From: Nocardioides lijunqiniae
Lineage (GTDB): Bacteria; Actinomycetota; Actinomycetes; Propionibacteriales; Nocardioidaceae
Direction: 5' to 3'
Length of the DNA: 64,000 nucleotides
Assembly (NCBI RefSeq): GCF_015024225.1
Contig: NZ_JACJGM010000020.1
Location: forward strand, 1-64,000
The notes beneath the pieces were generated by a model. It searched no databases and was not told the DNA's origin. It saw only the letters and a program-made list of their open reading frames with translations. The position numbers were made by a program, and so were the translations under genes. The stretch's first letter is position 1. Every line of letters begins with the position of its first letter. Positions 9,461-18,451 of this stretch are shown one piece after another.

Positions 9461-10329
9461 GCGCGCAGCATCTGGTCGAGCGCCTGGCGGACGCGCTCGG
9501 TGTCCTCGCGGTACTTGACCAGCGCCCCGAGCGTGCGCGCGGCGGACGCCAGGTCCAGCTCCGAGCTGCCGAGGTGGTGCAGCGCCCGCGCCCAGTCGAG
9601 CGTCTCGGCGACGCCCGGGGGCTTCTCCAGGTCGTGGCGGTCGCGCAGCTGCTGCACGACGGTGGCGACCTGGCGGGCCAGCAGCTCGGGCACCTCCGGG
9701 GCCCGGGAGCGCAGGATCTCGACCTCGCGCTCCAGGCCGGGGTGGTCGATCCAGTGGTAGAGGCAGCGCCGCTTGAGCGCGTCGTGCAGCTCGCGGGTGC
9801 GGTTGGAGGTGAGCACGACGATGGGAGGCGTGGCGGCCTTGACGGTGCCGAGCTCGGGGATGCTGACCTGGTAGGTGGACAGCACCTCCAGCAGGAACGC
9901 CTCGAACTCGTCGTCGGCGCGGTCGACCTCGTCGACCAGCAGCACCGCCGGGCTCTGCTGCAGCGCCGCGAGCACCGGCCGGGCCAGCAGGAAGCGCTCG
10001 TCGTAGAGGCTCTTCTCGGCCTCCTCGACGTCGGCGCCGCCGGCCGCCTCGAGGGCGCGCAGGTGCAGGATCTGGCGCGGGAAGTCCCAGTCGTAGAGGG
10101 CCTGGGTGGCGTCGATCCCCTCGTAGCACTGCAGCCGGACCAGCGGCAGCCCGAGGCTCTGCGCGATCGCCTCGGCCAGCGCGGTCTTGCCCGTGCCCGG
10201 CTCGCCCTCGAGCAGCAGCGGCCGCTCCATGCGCAGCGCGAGGAACGCGACCGTCGCCAGGGAGTCGTCGCAGAGGTAGCCGGTCTCGCCGAGCTGCTCG
10301 GCCAGGGCGTGGGCGGACGCGGACTCCAT
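9457..10329 (-). CDS. coxD: CoxD/MoxR-type AAA+ ATPase
   Basis: A 290-residue MoxR-family ATPase. Walker A is GEPGTGKTA near residue 40, Walker B is VLLVDEVDRAD, and sensor 1 is in VLTSNRTREL. With CoxE it forms a chaperone pair that matures Mo-hydroxylases. The ATG at 10329 was chosen by homology to MoxR N-termini; the reading frame runs further upstream over the divergent DUF3253 gene, where the codons are not protein-like. It is the first gene of the maturation operon. The 67-base divergent gap to the next gene must hold both promoters. Confidence 0.92.
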   Translation of the reverse strand: MESASAHALAEQLGETGYLCDDSLATVAFLALRMERPLLLEGEPGTGKTALAEAIAQSLGLPLVRLQCYEGIDATQALYDWDFPRQILHLRALEAAGGADVEEAEKSLYDERFLLARPVLAALQQSPAVLLVDEVDRADDEFEAFLLEVLSTYQVSIPELGTVKAATPPIVVLTSNRTRELHDALKRRCLYHWIDHPGLEREVEILRSRAPEVPELLARQVATVVQQLRDRHDLEKPPGVAETLDWARALHHLGSSELDLASAARTLGALVKYREDTERVRQALDQMLRA

Positions 10330-10396
10330 GACCCCGAATCTAGCCGGGGGTGCGTTGGCGGCGGGTTGGCGTGGCGACGCCGGGCAGACTGGGGGC

Positions 10397-10648
10397 ATGA
10401 GCGACACCGACGCCCGGCTGGAGGCGACCATCCTCGAGCTGCTCGGCCGGCGCGCGCCCGGGGCGACGATCTGTCCCTCCGACGCGGCCCGCGCCGTCGG
10501 GCCGGAGGACGGCTGGCGCGAGCTGATGGAGCCGGCGAGGCGTGCGGCCCAGCGGCTCGTCGACGCCGGCGAGGTCGACGTCACGCAGGGCGGTGAGGTC
10601 GTGGACCTGGCCACCGCGCGCGGACCGGTGCGGATCCGGCGGCGCTAG
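10397..10648 (+). CDS. DUF3253 small winged-helix-like protein
   Basis: An 83-residue protein with the full DUF3253 pattern: ILELLGRRAPGATICPSDAA, then WRELMEPARRAA, then VTQGGEVVD and RGPVRIRR. The family looks like a small winged helix, and no function is established. The ATG at 10397 gives the family's normal length. Its TAG stop shares a CTAG with the stop of the convergent nucleotidyltransferase gene, so the two genes overlap tail to tail by four bases with no room for a terminator. Confidence 0.88.
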   Translation: MSDTDARLEATILELLGRRAPGATICPSDAARAVGPEDGWRELMEPARRAAQRLVDAGEVDVTQGGEVVDLATARGPVRIRRR

Positions 10649-11196
10649 CGCGCGTCGACGTCCTGGCCGGTGGCGAGGTCGCCGCACTCGACGAGGCGGG
10701 CACCCGCCGAGTCGAGGTAGTCGCGCGCGCCGCGGTCGCCCGTGGCCGAGCCCTGGACGCCCGCCCAGTGGGCGCGCCCGAGGAGCACGGGATGGCCCGG
10801 GCGGCCGTCGTACGACGCGCGGGCGAGGTCGTCCGGCCCCGCGCCGGCGGCGACCACACGCCGTACGACCTCGGCGGTGACGTCAGGCAGGTCCACGAGC
10901 AGCACGACGGCCGCGTCGGCGCCGGCGGGGAGGGCGGCGAGCCCGGCGCGCAGCGAGGCCGACATGCCCGCGGCCCAGTCGGTGGCGACCGCGACGTCGA
11001 CGCCGAGGCCGTCGAGCAGCGGCATCGCCTCGTCGGCGGCGGCGCCGAGCACGACCGTCACGTCGTCGCAGCCGCCGTCGCGCAGCACCTGCACCGCGCG
11101 GGCCAGCCAGGACTCCTCGCCGTCGTGGACGAGCGCCTTCGGCATGCCCATGCGGCTGCCGGCGCCGGCCGCGAGGAGCAGGCCGGCGGTGCTCAC
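10645..11196 (-). CDS. MobA-like nucleotidyltransferase
   Basis: A 183-residue protein with the MobA/MocA signature GLLLAAGAGSRMGMPKAL at the N-terminus and a metal-binding VDLPDV segment. Members transfer CMP or GMP to molybdopterin. Beside the Mo-hydroxylase cluster, the likely role is making the cytosine dinucleotide form used by CoxL (MocA-like); this is inferred from context. The GTG at 11196 overlaps the upstream gene stop as GTGA, tying it to the sigma factor operon. It meets the DUF3253 gene at a shared CTAG. Confidence 0.83.
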   Translation of the reverse strand: MSTAGLLLAAGAGSRMGMPKALVHDGEESWLARAVQVLRDGGCDDVTVVLGAAADEAMPLLDGLGVDVAVATDWAAGMSASLRAGLAALPAGADAAVVLLVDLPDVTAEVVRRVVAAGAGPDDLARASYDGRPGHPVLLGRAHWAGVQGSATGDRGARDYLDSAGARLVECGDLATGQDVDAR

Positions 11197-11876
11197 CCGG
11201 GGAACGCCTCGACGTAGAGGGCCTCGAGGTTGGGGCTCAGCGGACCGCTGAAGCCGCAGACGGTGACCTGGCCGTCGGTGGCGCTCACGAGGTAGCGCCG
11301 GCCCTCCTCGAAGGAGACCGCACCGACCAGGGCGGTCAGCTCGTCGGGCGTGGCGCGCACCTCGACGAGCTCGGTGGCCTCGCCGGTGTAGAAGCGGTCG
11401 GGCACGAGCGTCACGACGCCGGCCTCGACGGACTGGACGGTGCCGGAGAAGGCGACCTGTGCGGTCGACAGGGCCTCGGCGGTGGGGACCATGCAGCGAC
11501 CGGCGGCGGGCGGCGGCGCCCCCAGCTCGGTCACCGAGGGCGCGGTGGAGCCGGGGTCGACGCTCGCGGAGGCGCTCGGGGCCGCGGTGGGCGCGTCGTC
11601 GCGCTCGGGGTCGTTGCCGAGCAGGCTGAAGACCCCGACGCCGGCGATGAGGACCGCGGCCGCCGCGACCAGCCAGGTGAGGGGGCTGCGGTTGCGGGTG
11701 CCGTCGTTGCGGCTCTCCTGCTCGGGGGTGCCGGGGGTGCCGGGAGCGGACGTGTCGGTGAGGTCGGTGTTCATGGTGTCCTCCAGGAGTCGGGCCACCC
11801 GGTCGGGGTCCGCCGGGGTCAGGTCGGACGCCGGGTCGATCGCCCGGAGTCGCTGCTGCAGCTCGTCGTCGTTCAC
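11193..11876 (-). CDS. Single-pass membrane protein next to ECF sigma factor
   Basis: A 227-residue protein. Residues 1-65 are cytosolic and rich in charged residues, one membrane helix lies near 66-86 (LTWLVAAAAVLIAGVGVFSLL), and the outer part carries two cysteines in APPPAAGRC and VTVCGFSG. The layout and coupling (its GTG overlaps the sigma factor stop as GTGA) suggest an anti-sigma factor or a sigma-linked sensor. I see no HxxxCxxC zinc anti-sigma motif, so the anti-sigma role is unproven. Confidence 0.7.
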   Translation of the reverse strand: MNDDELQQRLRAIDPASDLTPADPDRVARLLEDTMNTDLTDTSAPGTPGTPEQESRNDGTRNRSPLTWLVAAAAVLIAGVGVFSLLGNDPERDDAPTAAPSASASVDPGSTAPSVTELGAPPPAAGRCMVPTAEALSTAQVAFSGTVQSVEAGVVTLVPDRFYTGEATELVEVRATPDELTALVGAVSFEEGRRYLVSATDGQVTVCGFSGPLSPNLEALYVEAFPG

Positions 11877-12433
11877 GGTGTCCTCCCTTCCGTCGACTCC
11901 TCATGTCCGGCTGCGGGCCGGTCCTTTCGCAGGATCTCCTTGAGCTTCTCGCGGGCGCGGTGCAGGCGGATGCTCGCGGCGTTGGGGGTCAGGTCCATCA
12001 CCCCGGCGATCTCGGAGGGGGTGAGCTGCTCCCACGCCCACAGCCGCACGAGCTCGGCCTCGGTGTCGGTCAGCCGGGCGAGCGCCTCGTGCAGCCGCTC
12101 CTCGCCGTGCTGGGTCTCGCCGGGTCCGGGGCTGCTCTGCGTCGGCGGGTCCACGGTCGCCACCCGCGCGGCCACCCGGCCCTGCCGGCGCGCGGAGCGC
12201 TGGGCGTTGGCGAGACAGTGGCGCGCGACGCCGTAGGCCCAGGGCAGCGCGGCGTCGGGCGGGACGTCGTCGAGCCGGCGCCAGCAGACGAGGAGGGTCT
12301 CGCCCAGCACGTCGTCGGCCGTGACCGGGTCGGTACGGCGGGCGAGGAAGCGCCGCAGGGGCTCCACCAGCTCGGGCGCCAGCGCCTCGAACCGAGCGCG
12401 GCGCTCGGCTGCTCCAGGGTCGTCGTCGGCCAC
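11873..12433 (-). CDS. ECF-type RNA polymerase sigma factor
   Basis: A 186-residue sigma-70 family protein. Region 2 is near residues 20-90 (ADDVLGETLLVCWRRLDDVP and LPWAYGVARHCLANAQR). Region 4 is near 115-165, with the helix-turn-helix LTPSEIAGVMDLTPNAASIR. The GTG at 12433 is preceded by a GGTGGGGG run. It leads an operon of sigma factor, membrane protein and MobA-like enzyme, all joined by GTGA overlaps. The divergent kinase gene starts 244 bases away. Confidence 0.88.
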   Translation of the reverse strand: MADDDPGAAERRARFEALAPELVEPLRRFLARRTDPVTADDVLGETLLVCWRRLDDVPPDAALPWAYGVARHCLANAQRSARRQGRVAARVATVDPPTQSSPGPGETQHGEERLHEALARLTDTEAELVRLWAWEQLTPSEIAGVMDLTPNAASIRLHRAREKLKEILRKDRPAAGHEESTEGRTP

Positions 12434-12676
12434 GCCCCCACCCTCACACGTGCCGCCGACTCCGCGCACGTCGCGGCCCGGCGCCGAGGAGTTTCGCCGG
12501 TCGACCGGCGAATCACCCGCTTCCGGCACGTAATTTCGGCCCAGAAGCGTGAGTTTGGCCGGTCGACCGGCGAATCTCACGCGGCGTCCGCCCCGCCCCG
12601 ACGGCCCGCCGTGTTTCGACAGGCCCGGCAACGGATAGGTTTCCCTCGCTGGACCGCCCGCGACGGAGGAGACGAG
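12434..12676. repeat. Divergent gap with two strong palindromes
   Basis: Between the sigma factor and the kinase gene lie two copies of GCCGGTCGACCGGC. The first is a perfect 20-base palindrome at 12493-12512 (TTCGCCGGTCGACCGGCGAA). The second, at 12547-12582, is framed by GCGTGAG and CTCACGC to give a long hairpin. Between them is AATTTCGGCCCAGAAGCG, also seen in altered form near 4790, which links this site to the palindrome family at 4812, 30520 and 44215. Either promoter could lie here; I cannot place one. Confidence 0.7.
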
Positions 12677-14503
12677 ATGGCCCGCTTCCCCTCGGTGGGC
12701 GAGGAGTTCGGTGGCTACCGCATCACCGGCACGCTCGGACGCGGCGGCATGGGCGTCGTCTTCGCCGCCGAGCAGCGCGGACTCTCGCGCACCGTCGCCC
12801 TGAAGGTGCTGGCCCCGGAGCTCGCCGAGCAGCCCGACTACCGGCGCCGCTTCGCCCACGAGGCGTCGGTCCTGGCCCGGCTCGACTCGCCGCACATCAT
12901 CCAGGTCTTCGACCACGGCGAGCAGGACGGCTGCCTCTACATCGCCACCCAGTACGTCGCCGGCGGCGACCTGAGCGAGGCCATGCGGCGCCACGGCGCG
13001 GTGCCCACGGCCCCGGCCGCGCAGATCGTGGGCCAGCTGGCCTGGGCGCTGGCCGACGCCCACGCCGCCGGGATCGTGCACCGCGACCTCAAGCCCAGCA
13101 ACGTGCTGCTGCGCAACGGCGACGCCACCGACGTGTTCGCCTACCTCTGCGACTTCGGCATCGCCCAGGACCGCAGCCCCGGCCTCACCGCCCCGGGCGC
13201 GGTCGCCGGCACCTTCGCCTACCTCGCCCCCGAGCGCCTGCGCGGCGAGCCGGCCACCCCGAGCGCCGACCTGTACGCGCTCGGCTGCGTGCTGTGGACC
13301 GCGCTCACCAACGCCACGCCGTACGCCGGCAGCGACGTGCAGATCGCGATGAGCCACATCAGCGACCCGGTCCCCAGGCTCGCCGACACCTCGCCCGTCG
13401 CCCGGGCCGTCAACGACGTGCTGCAGCGGTCCATGGCCAAGGAGCCGGCTCAGCGCTACCCGACGGCCTCTGCCATGCGCGCCGCCCTCCAGCAGCTGGC
13501 GCACCTCGCCCAGACGACGCCGCACCCGCCGCTGGTGCCGCACCGCTCCACGTCGCCCGGGCCTCCCCCGCCCCCGCCGCCGTCGCAGCCCTCCAACCCG
13601 GCCAACCCCGCCCCGCCCTCGCCGCCGCCGCCCTCACCGCCGCGGCCGTCGTACCCGTCCCACCCCTCGCACCCGTCACACCCGTCGGCGCCCACGATGC
13701 TGCCGTTCCGGCCGCCGCCGCCGGCGCCTGCGCGCAACGGCCGCCGTACGGCGCTCGTGGTCGCCGCCTCCGTCGCCGCCGTGGCGCTCGTGGCCGGGAC
13801 CGTCGCCGTCGTCGCGACGCAGGGCTCCGACGACGACCCGACCACCACCTCGACCACCTCCTCGGACCCGACCCCGACCGACTCCGGCGACCCCACCGAG
13901 TCCACCGAGTCGCCGACCGAGTCGCCCACGATCGAGATCGACCCGTCCCTGCCCACGGTCAGCTCGCCGCCGGCCCCGCCGACCAGCAGGGCGCCGAAGC
14001 CGACGTACCCCGACGTCGCCCCGGCCACGGGCATCAAGCTCGCGGTCGGCAAGGCCGAGATGCGCGCGCCGGCCGGCTGGGGGCGGGTGACCGAGACCAA
14101 GATCCCCAACGACGGCGTGGGCTCGCGCGACTACTCCGACTACGAGGGCTACTACTCCTCGGTCTTCCTGGAGCGCACCGAGCCGCGCTTCGAGCTGACC
14201 TCGCTGAGCCTGCTGGAGCTCGTCGCCATGGGCTCGGTGCGGGCGCTCGCCGACAACAACCCCGAGATCAAGCTCCTCAGCCAGGACACGCTGAAGCCCG
14301 GCTGGCTCGACGGCGAGCAGGCCGCCCGCGTGCGCGGCGTCTACTCCAACTCCAAGACCGGCTTCTCCTTCGCCGAGGAGTCGTGGTTCGTGCAGCGCGG
14401 CAAGTTCCTCTACCGGCTCACGTTCCAGCACAGCAAGGTCGACCCCCTGGACCAGCGGCGCGCCGACATCGACCCGGTCACCGTGTCGTTCCGCTGGCGC
14501 TGA
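12677..14503 (+). CDS. Membrane Ser/Thr protein kinase (PknB-like)
   Basis: A 608-residue Hanks-type kinase. The glycine loop is GTLGRGGMGVVF, the ATP lysine K43 is in ALKVL, the catalytic loop is HRDLKPSN (D137), and DFG is in LCDFGIAQD. A Pro/Ser-rich juxtamembrane linker runs from about 285 to 350, one membrane helix lies near 356-380, and an external Thr/Ser/Pro stalk leads to a 170-residue outer domain with no PASTA repeats that I can see. The ATG follows GGAGGAGACGAG, a strong ribosome site. The outer domain's ligand is unknown. Confidence 0.92.
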   Translation: MARFPSVGEEFGGYRITGTLGRGGMGVVFAAEQRGLSRTVALKVLAPELAEQPDYRRRFAHEASVLARLDSPHIIQVFDHGEQDGCLYIATQYVAGGDLSEAMRRHGAVPTAPAAQIVGQLAWALADAHAAGIVHRDLKPSNVLLRNGDATDVFAYLCDFGIAQDRSPGLTAPGAVAGTFAYLAPERLRGEPATPSADLYALGCVLWTALTNATPYAGSDVQIAMSHISDPVPRLADTSPVARAVNDVLQRSMAKEPAQRYPTASAMRAALQQLAHLAQTTPHPPLVPHRSTSPGPPPPPPPSQPSNPANPAPPSPPPPSPPRPSYPSHPSHPSHPSAPTMLPFRPPPPAPARNGRRTALVVAASVAAVALVAGTVAVVATQGSDDDPTTTSTTSSDPTPTDSGDPTESTESPTESPTIEIDPSLPTVSSPPAPPTSRAPKPTYPDVAPATGIKLAVGKAEMRAPAGWGRVTETKIPNDGVGSRDYSDYEGYYSSVFLERTEPRFELTSLSLLELVAMGSVRALADNNPEIKLLSQDTLKPGWLDGEQAARVRGVYSNSKTGFSFAEESWFVQRGKFLYRLTFQHSKVDPLDQRRADIDPVTVSFRWR

Positions 14504-14538
14504 CCCGCGGGCCCCTCCCCCGCCGTTCGGCGCCGGCC

Positions 14539-14626
14539 GTTTCCCCAAGGGATGCAGGGAAGACGTCACTTCCCGGGCGCTGCAGACCGAGGGAAGTGAC
14601 GCTTCGGCTGCATCCCTTGGGGAAAC
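14539..14626. repeat. Large cruciform-forming inverted repeat
   Basis: Perfect 19-base arms GTTTCCCCAAGGGATGCAG (14539-14557) and its complement (14608-14626) enclose a second perfect pair, GTCACTTCCC (14565-14574) and GGGAAGTGAC (14591-14600). The structure sits between the convergent kinase and groEL genes. It resembles, in design but not in sequence, the paired palindromes at 12493, 30520 and 44215. Bidirectional termination or a small repeat element are both open. Confidence 0.8.
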
Positions 14627-14653
14627 TGCAGCCGGCGTACGCCGGAACGCCGA

Positions 14654-14681
14654 CAGGGCCCCCGCCGAAGCGGAGGCCCTG
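14654..14681 (-). terminator. Probable groEL terminator hairpin
   Basis: CAGGGCC (14654-14660) pairs with GGCCCTG (14675-14681) across an inner CGC/GCG-type stem closed by a TTCG tetraloop on the minus strand. Stable GC hairpins with a TTCG loop are common terminators in actinobacteria. It lies 148 bases beyond the groEL stop. From 14700 to 14780 there is a degenerate version of the GGTTTCGAG...CTCCTCAACC repeat, and no gene is seen from 14504 to 14828. Confidence 0.6.
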
Positions 14682-14828
14682 CCGGGTGGTGCTGGTTCGT
14701 GACGCTGTCGAGCTGGCTGGGGTTTCGAGACGCGTCGCACGTCCCGGGCTCCGCCCGGTCCGTGCCGACGCTCCTCAACCTGCCGGCCTGATCGCTTCCC
14801 CGCGGCTGCGCCGCGAGGAAGCGGGCCG

Positions 14829-16565
<1,737 letters not shown>

Positions 16566-16588
16566 TCAGCTCCCCGGTCCGGGGAAAG

Positions 16589-16615
16589 TTGTCACTCTCA
16601 TGAGGAGAGTGCCAA
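16589..16615 (-). promoter_or_regulatory. Second CIRCE-type operator of groEL
   Basis: On the minus strand it reads TTGGCACTC, a nine-base spacer, then GAGTGACAA. The CIRCE consensus is TTAGCACTC-N9-GAGTGCTAA, so each arm matches 7 or 8 of 9 positions and the spacer length is exact. It lies downstream of the likely promoter, within the transcribed leader. HrcA is the known CIRCE repressor and is not encoded in this window. Confidence 0.8.
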
Positions 16616-16623
16616 CCTCATGT

Positions 16624-16650
16624 TTAGCACTCGGGCCAGGCGAGTGCAAA
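16624..16650 (-). promoter_or_regulatory. First CIRCE operator over the groEL promoter
   Basis: On the minus strand it reads TTTGCACTC, nine bases, then GAGTGCTAA; the second arm is a perfect CIRCE half-site. A promoter can be read through it: TTGCAC as -35, 17 bases, then TAAACA as -10, so bound HrcA would cover the promoter. The two operators are spaced 35 bases centre to centre. The leader from here to the start codon is about 160 bases. Confidence 0.88.
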
Positions 16651-16802
16651 CGATCGGGCCGGCGCCGACCGCGCGCCTGGCTGCCCACGACGACCTCCTC
16701 ACCGGGCGTGATGCCGGTGTGATGCCTGGTGGTCGTCCACGGTCCTCCGTCCGTCGCCCGCACCTCTCTACCGGGGCACGGGCGGCCCGGACGGTGGGAG
16801 GG
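16651..16802. other. Gap upstream of groEL promoter
   Basis: Between the CIRCE-covered promoter and the end of the ATP-grasp gene I see no coding potential that differs from the shadow frames. The region holds a short GCCGGTGTGATGCC / GGTGGTCGTCCACGG stretch but no clear palindrome. It may carry activator sites for groEL. Nothing further can be supported. Confidence 0.4.
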
Positions 16803-17642
16803 TCAGAGGCGCGCGACCACCGCGTCCGCGAAGAGCCGACCGTTGTCGGGGATCACGTCGAGGTAGAGGCCGGGCTCGGTCACCTCGACCTCGCTGACCG
16901 AGAGCCGGCCCTCGTGGAGCAGCAGGTCGATCCGGGCGTAGACGATCTCGCGCCCGACCAGCCGGGAGGTCGCCGCGGCGGCGGCCTCCGCGACCGAGGC
17001 CGCCTCCGGCGAGAGCGCGGCGGGCACGGACGTGCCGCCGTACTCCTCGTGGACCCGGACGTCGCTGGCCCCGGCGACCTTGTGGACCTGGCTGACCGAG
17101 CGCCCGTCGATCACGAACACCGACTCCTCCCCCTCCTGCTGCACCGAGGGCACCAGCGGCTGCACCACCCACGAGCCGGGCTCGCCCGTCGGCTCCCACG
17201 ACCCGTCGCGGACGACGACGAGGCCGCGACCGCCGGCTCCGACGCGGGGCTTGACGACGGCCGGCCGGACCCGCGCCACCGCCGCACGCAGCTCCTCGAC
17301 GGTCGCGGGCACCTCGGTGGGCACCACGGGCACGGACCCGAGGCCGGCGAGCTCGACGAGGTAGGCCTTGTCGGTGTTCCACCGGAAGACGTCGGCGCCG
17401 TGGAGCAGGGTCGGGCCCACCCCCTCGGCCCAGGCCAGGAAGTCCTCCAGCCGGTCCTCGTAGTCCCAGGTGGAGCGCACGGCGACGAGCGCCGCCTCGG
17501 CCCAGTCGACGGCCGGGTCGTCCCAGCGGACCCAGCGGCTGCGGACGCCGCGCTCGGCGAACGCCGCGTCGAGCGCGGCGTGCCCGGCCTCGCCCTCCTG
17601 GTGCTCGCGGTCGGTGGCCAGCAGGACGAGCTTGGAGGTCAT
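16803..17642 (-). CDS. ATP-grasp domain protein
   Basis: A 279-residue protein of the ATP-grasp type, like glutathione synthetase or RimK C-terminal regions. The pattern includes AVVKPRVGAGGRGLVVV (ATP lysine and glycine loop), WVVQPLVPS and the metal ligands in SEVEVTEPGLYLD. Such enzymes join a carboxylate to an amine or thiol using ATP. The N-terminal 80 residues are a pre-ATP-grasp fold with VRSTWDYEDRLEDFLAW, common in actinobacterial hypothetical members. The substrate is unknown. It stands alone on the minus strand, divergent from the YciI operon. Confidence 0.82.
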   Translation of the reverse strand: MTSKLVLLATDREHQEGEAGHAALDAAFAERGVRSRWVRWDDPAVDWAEAALVAVRSTWDYEDRLEDFLAWAEGVGPTLLHGADVFRWNTDKAYLVELAGLGSVPVVPTEVPATVEELRAAVARVRPAVVKPRVGAGGRGLVVVRDGSWEPTGEPGSWVVQPLVPSVQQEGEESVFVIDGRSVSQVHKVAGASDVRVHEEYGGTSVPAALSPEAASVAEAAAAATSRLVGREIVYARIDLLLHEGRLSVSEVEVTEPGLYLDVIPDNGRLFADAVVARL

Positions 17643-17732
17643 GGAGGAAAGAGTGTCATCCGTGTCGATCGAGGGGTGCCTCGCCCGTCATCGAGGTGTC
17701 ACAATCCGACAGCCACGACGCGAGAGGTCCCC

Positions 17733-18101
17733 ATGACCCAGACCAGCACCACCTACGTCATCCTCCTGCCGGGCGACGAGTCCGCCTGGGAGGCCGCCAC
17801 CGAGGACGAGCGCACCGCGGTCTACGCCCTGCACGAGGAGTTCTCCGCGGCCCTGGAGGCGCGCGGTCACAAGATCACCGGCGGCCTGGAGCTCGGCCCG
17901 TCGCGGGAGGCGCGCACCCTGCGCACCGCCGCCGACGGCTCGATGACGGTCACCGACGGTCCCTACGCCGAGACGGCCGAGCAGCTCTCGGGGTTCTACG
18001 TCGTCGAGTCGACCGACCTCGACGACCTCATCGACGTGTGCCGGATCCTCGGCCGCGACGAGGGCGCCATCGAGGTCCGGGCCACGGCGGTGGAGCCGTG
18101 A
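17733..18101 (+). CDS. YciI/DGPF-domain protein, first copy
   Basis: A 122-residue protein of the YCII-related, DGPF family. The motif is VTDGPYAETAEQLSGFYVVE (DGPF variant DGPY). Family members fold like a small ferredoxin-like dimer and usually sit beside an ECF-type sigma factor, as here; their biochemical role is unproven. The ATG at 17733 is preceded by GAGAGG. Its stop overlaps the next GTG as GTGA. Confidence 0.87.
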   Translation: MTQTSTTYVILLPGDESAWEAATEDERTAVYALHEEFSAALEARGHKITGGLELGPSREARTLRTAADGSMTVTDGPYAETAEQLSGFYVVESTDLDDLIDVCRILGRDEGAIEVRATAVEP

Positions 18102-18451
18102 GGTTCCTGGTGCTGATGGCCGAGGAGGACCACTTCGCGCGCTGGGACGCCGCCGACGAGGCCGCGCGCCAGGCGGTGGTGGAGTGCTTCACGGCCTTCG
18201 ACGCGGCGGTCAACGAGCGCGGCTCGATCGTCGCCGGCGAGGCGCTGGCTCCCCCCTCGGAGGCCAGGACGGTCCAGCCCGGCCCCGGCCGCGCCGTGAC
18301 CGACGGGCCCTACGCCGAGACCGTCGAGCAGACCGGCGGCTTCTACCTCGTCGACCTGCCGTCGCACGAGGTCGCGGTCGAGGTGGCGGCGCTGCTGCCG
18401 CCGGCGTACACCGTGGAGGTGCGGCCCGTCGTGGACGTGGTCTTCGACTGA
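18098..18451 (+). CDS. YciI/DGPF-domain protein, second copy
   Basis: A 117-residue paralogue of the preceding gene with the motif VTDGPYAETVEQTGGFYLVD. It starts at a GTG inside the stop of the first copy (GTGA) and its own stop, TGA at 18449, overlaps the apparent CTG start of the sigma factor. The tandem YciI-YciI-sigma order is a known actinobacterial arrangement. The two copies share the DGPY core but differ elsewhere, so they may form a heterodimer. Confidence 0.86.
   Translation: MRFLVLMAEEDHFARWDAADEAARQAVVECFTAFDAAVNERGSIVAGEALAPPSEARTVQPGPGRAVTDGPYAETVEQTGGFYLVDLPSHEVAVEVAALLPPAYTVEVRPVVDVVFD

Noticed and set aside
11903..12676. A long N-terminal extension of the kinase frame
   Set aside because: It lies over the sigma factor and a palindrome-filled gap; the ATG at 12677 has a strong GGAGGAGACG site and the standard kinase N-terminus.
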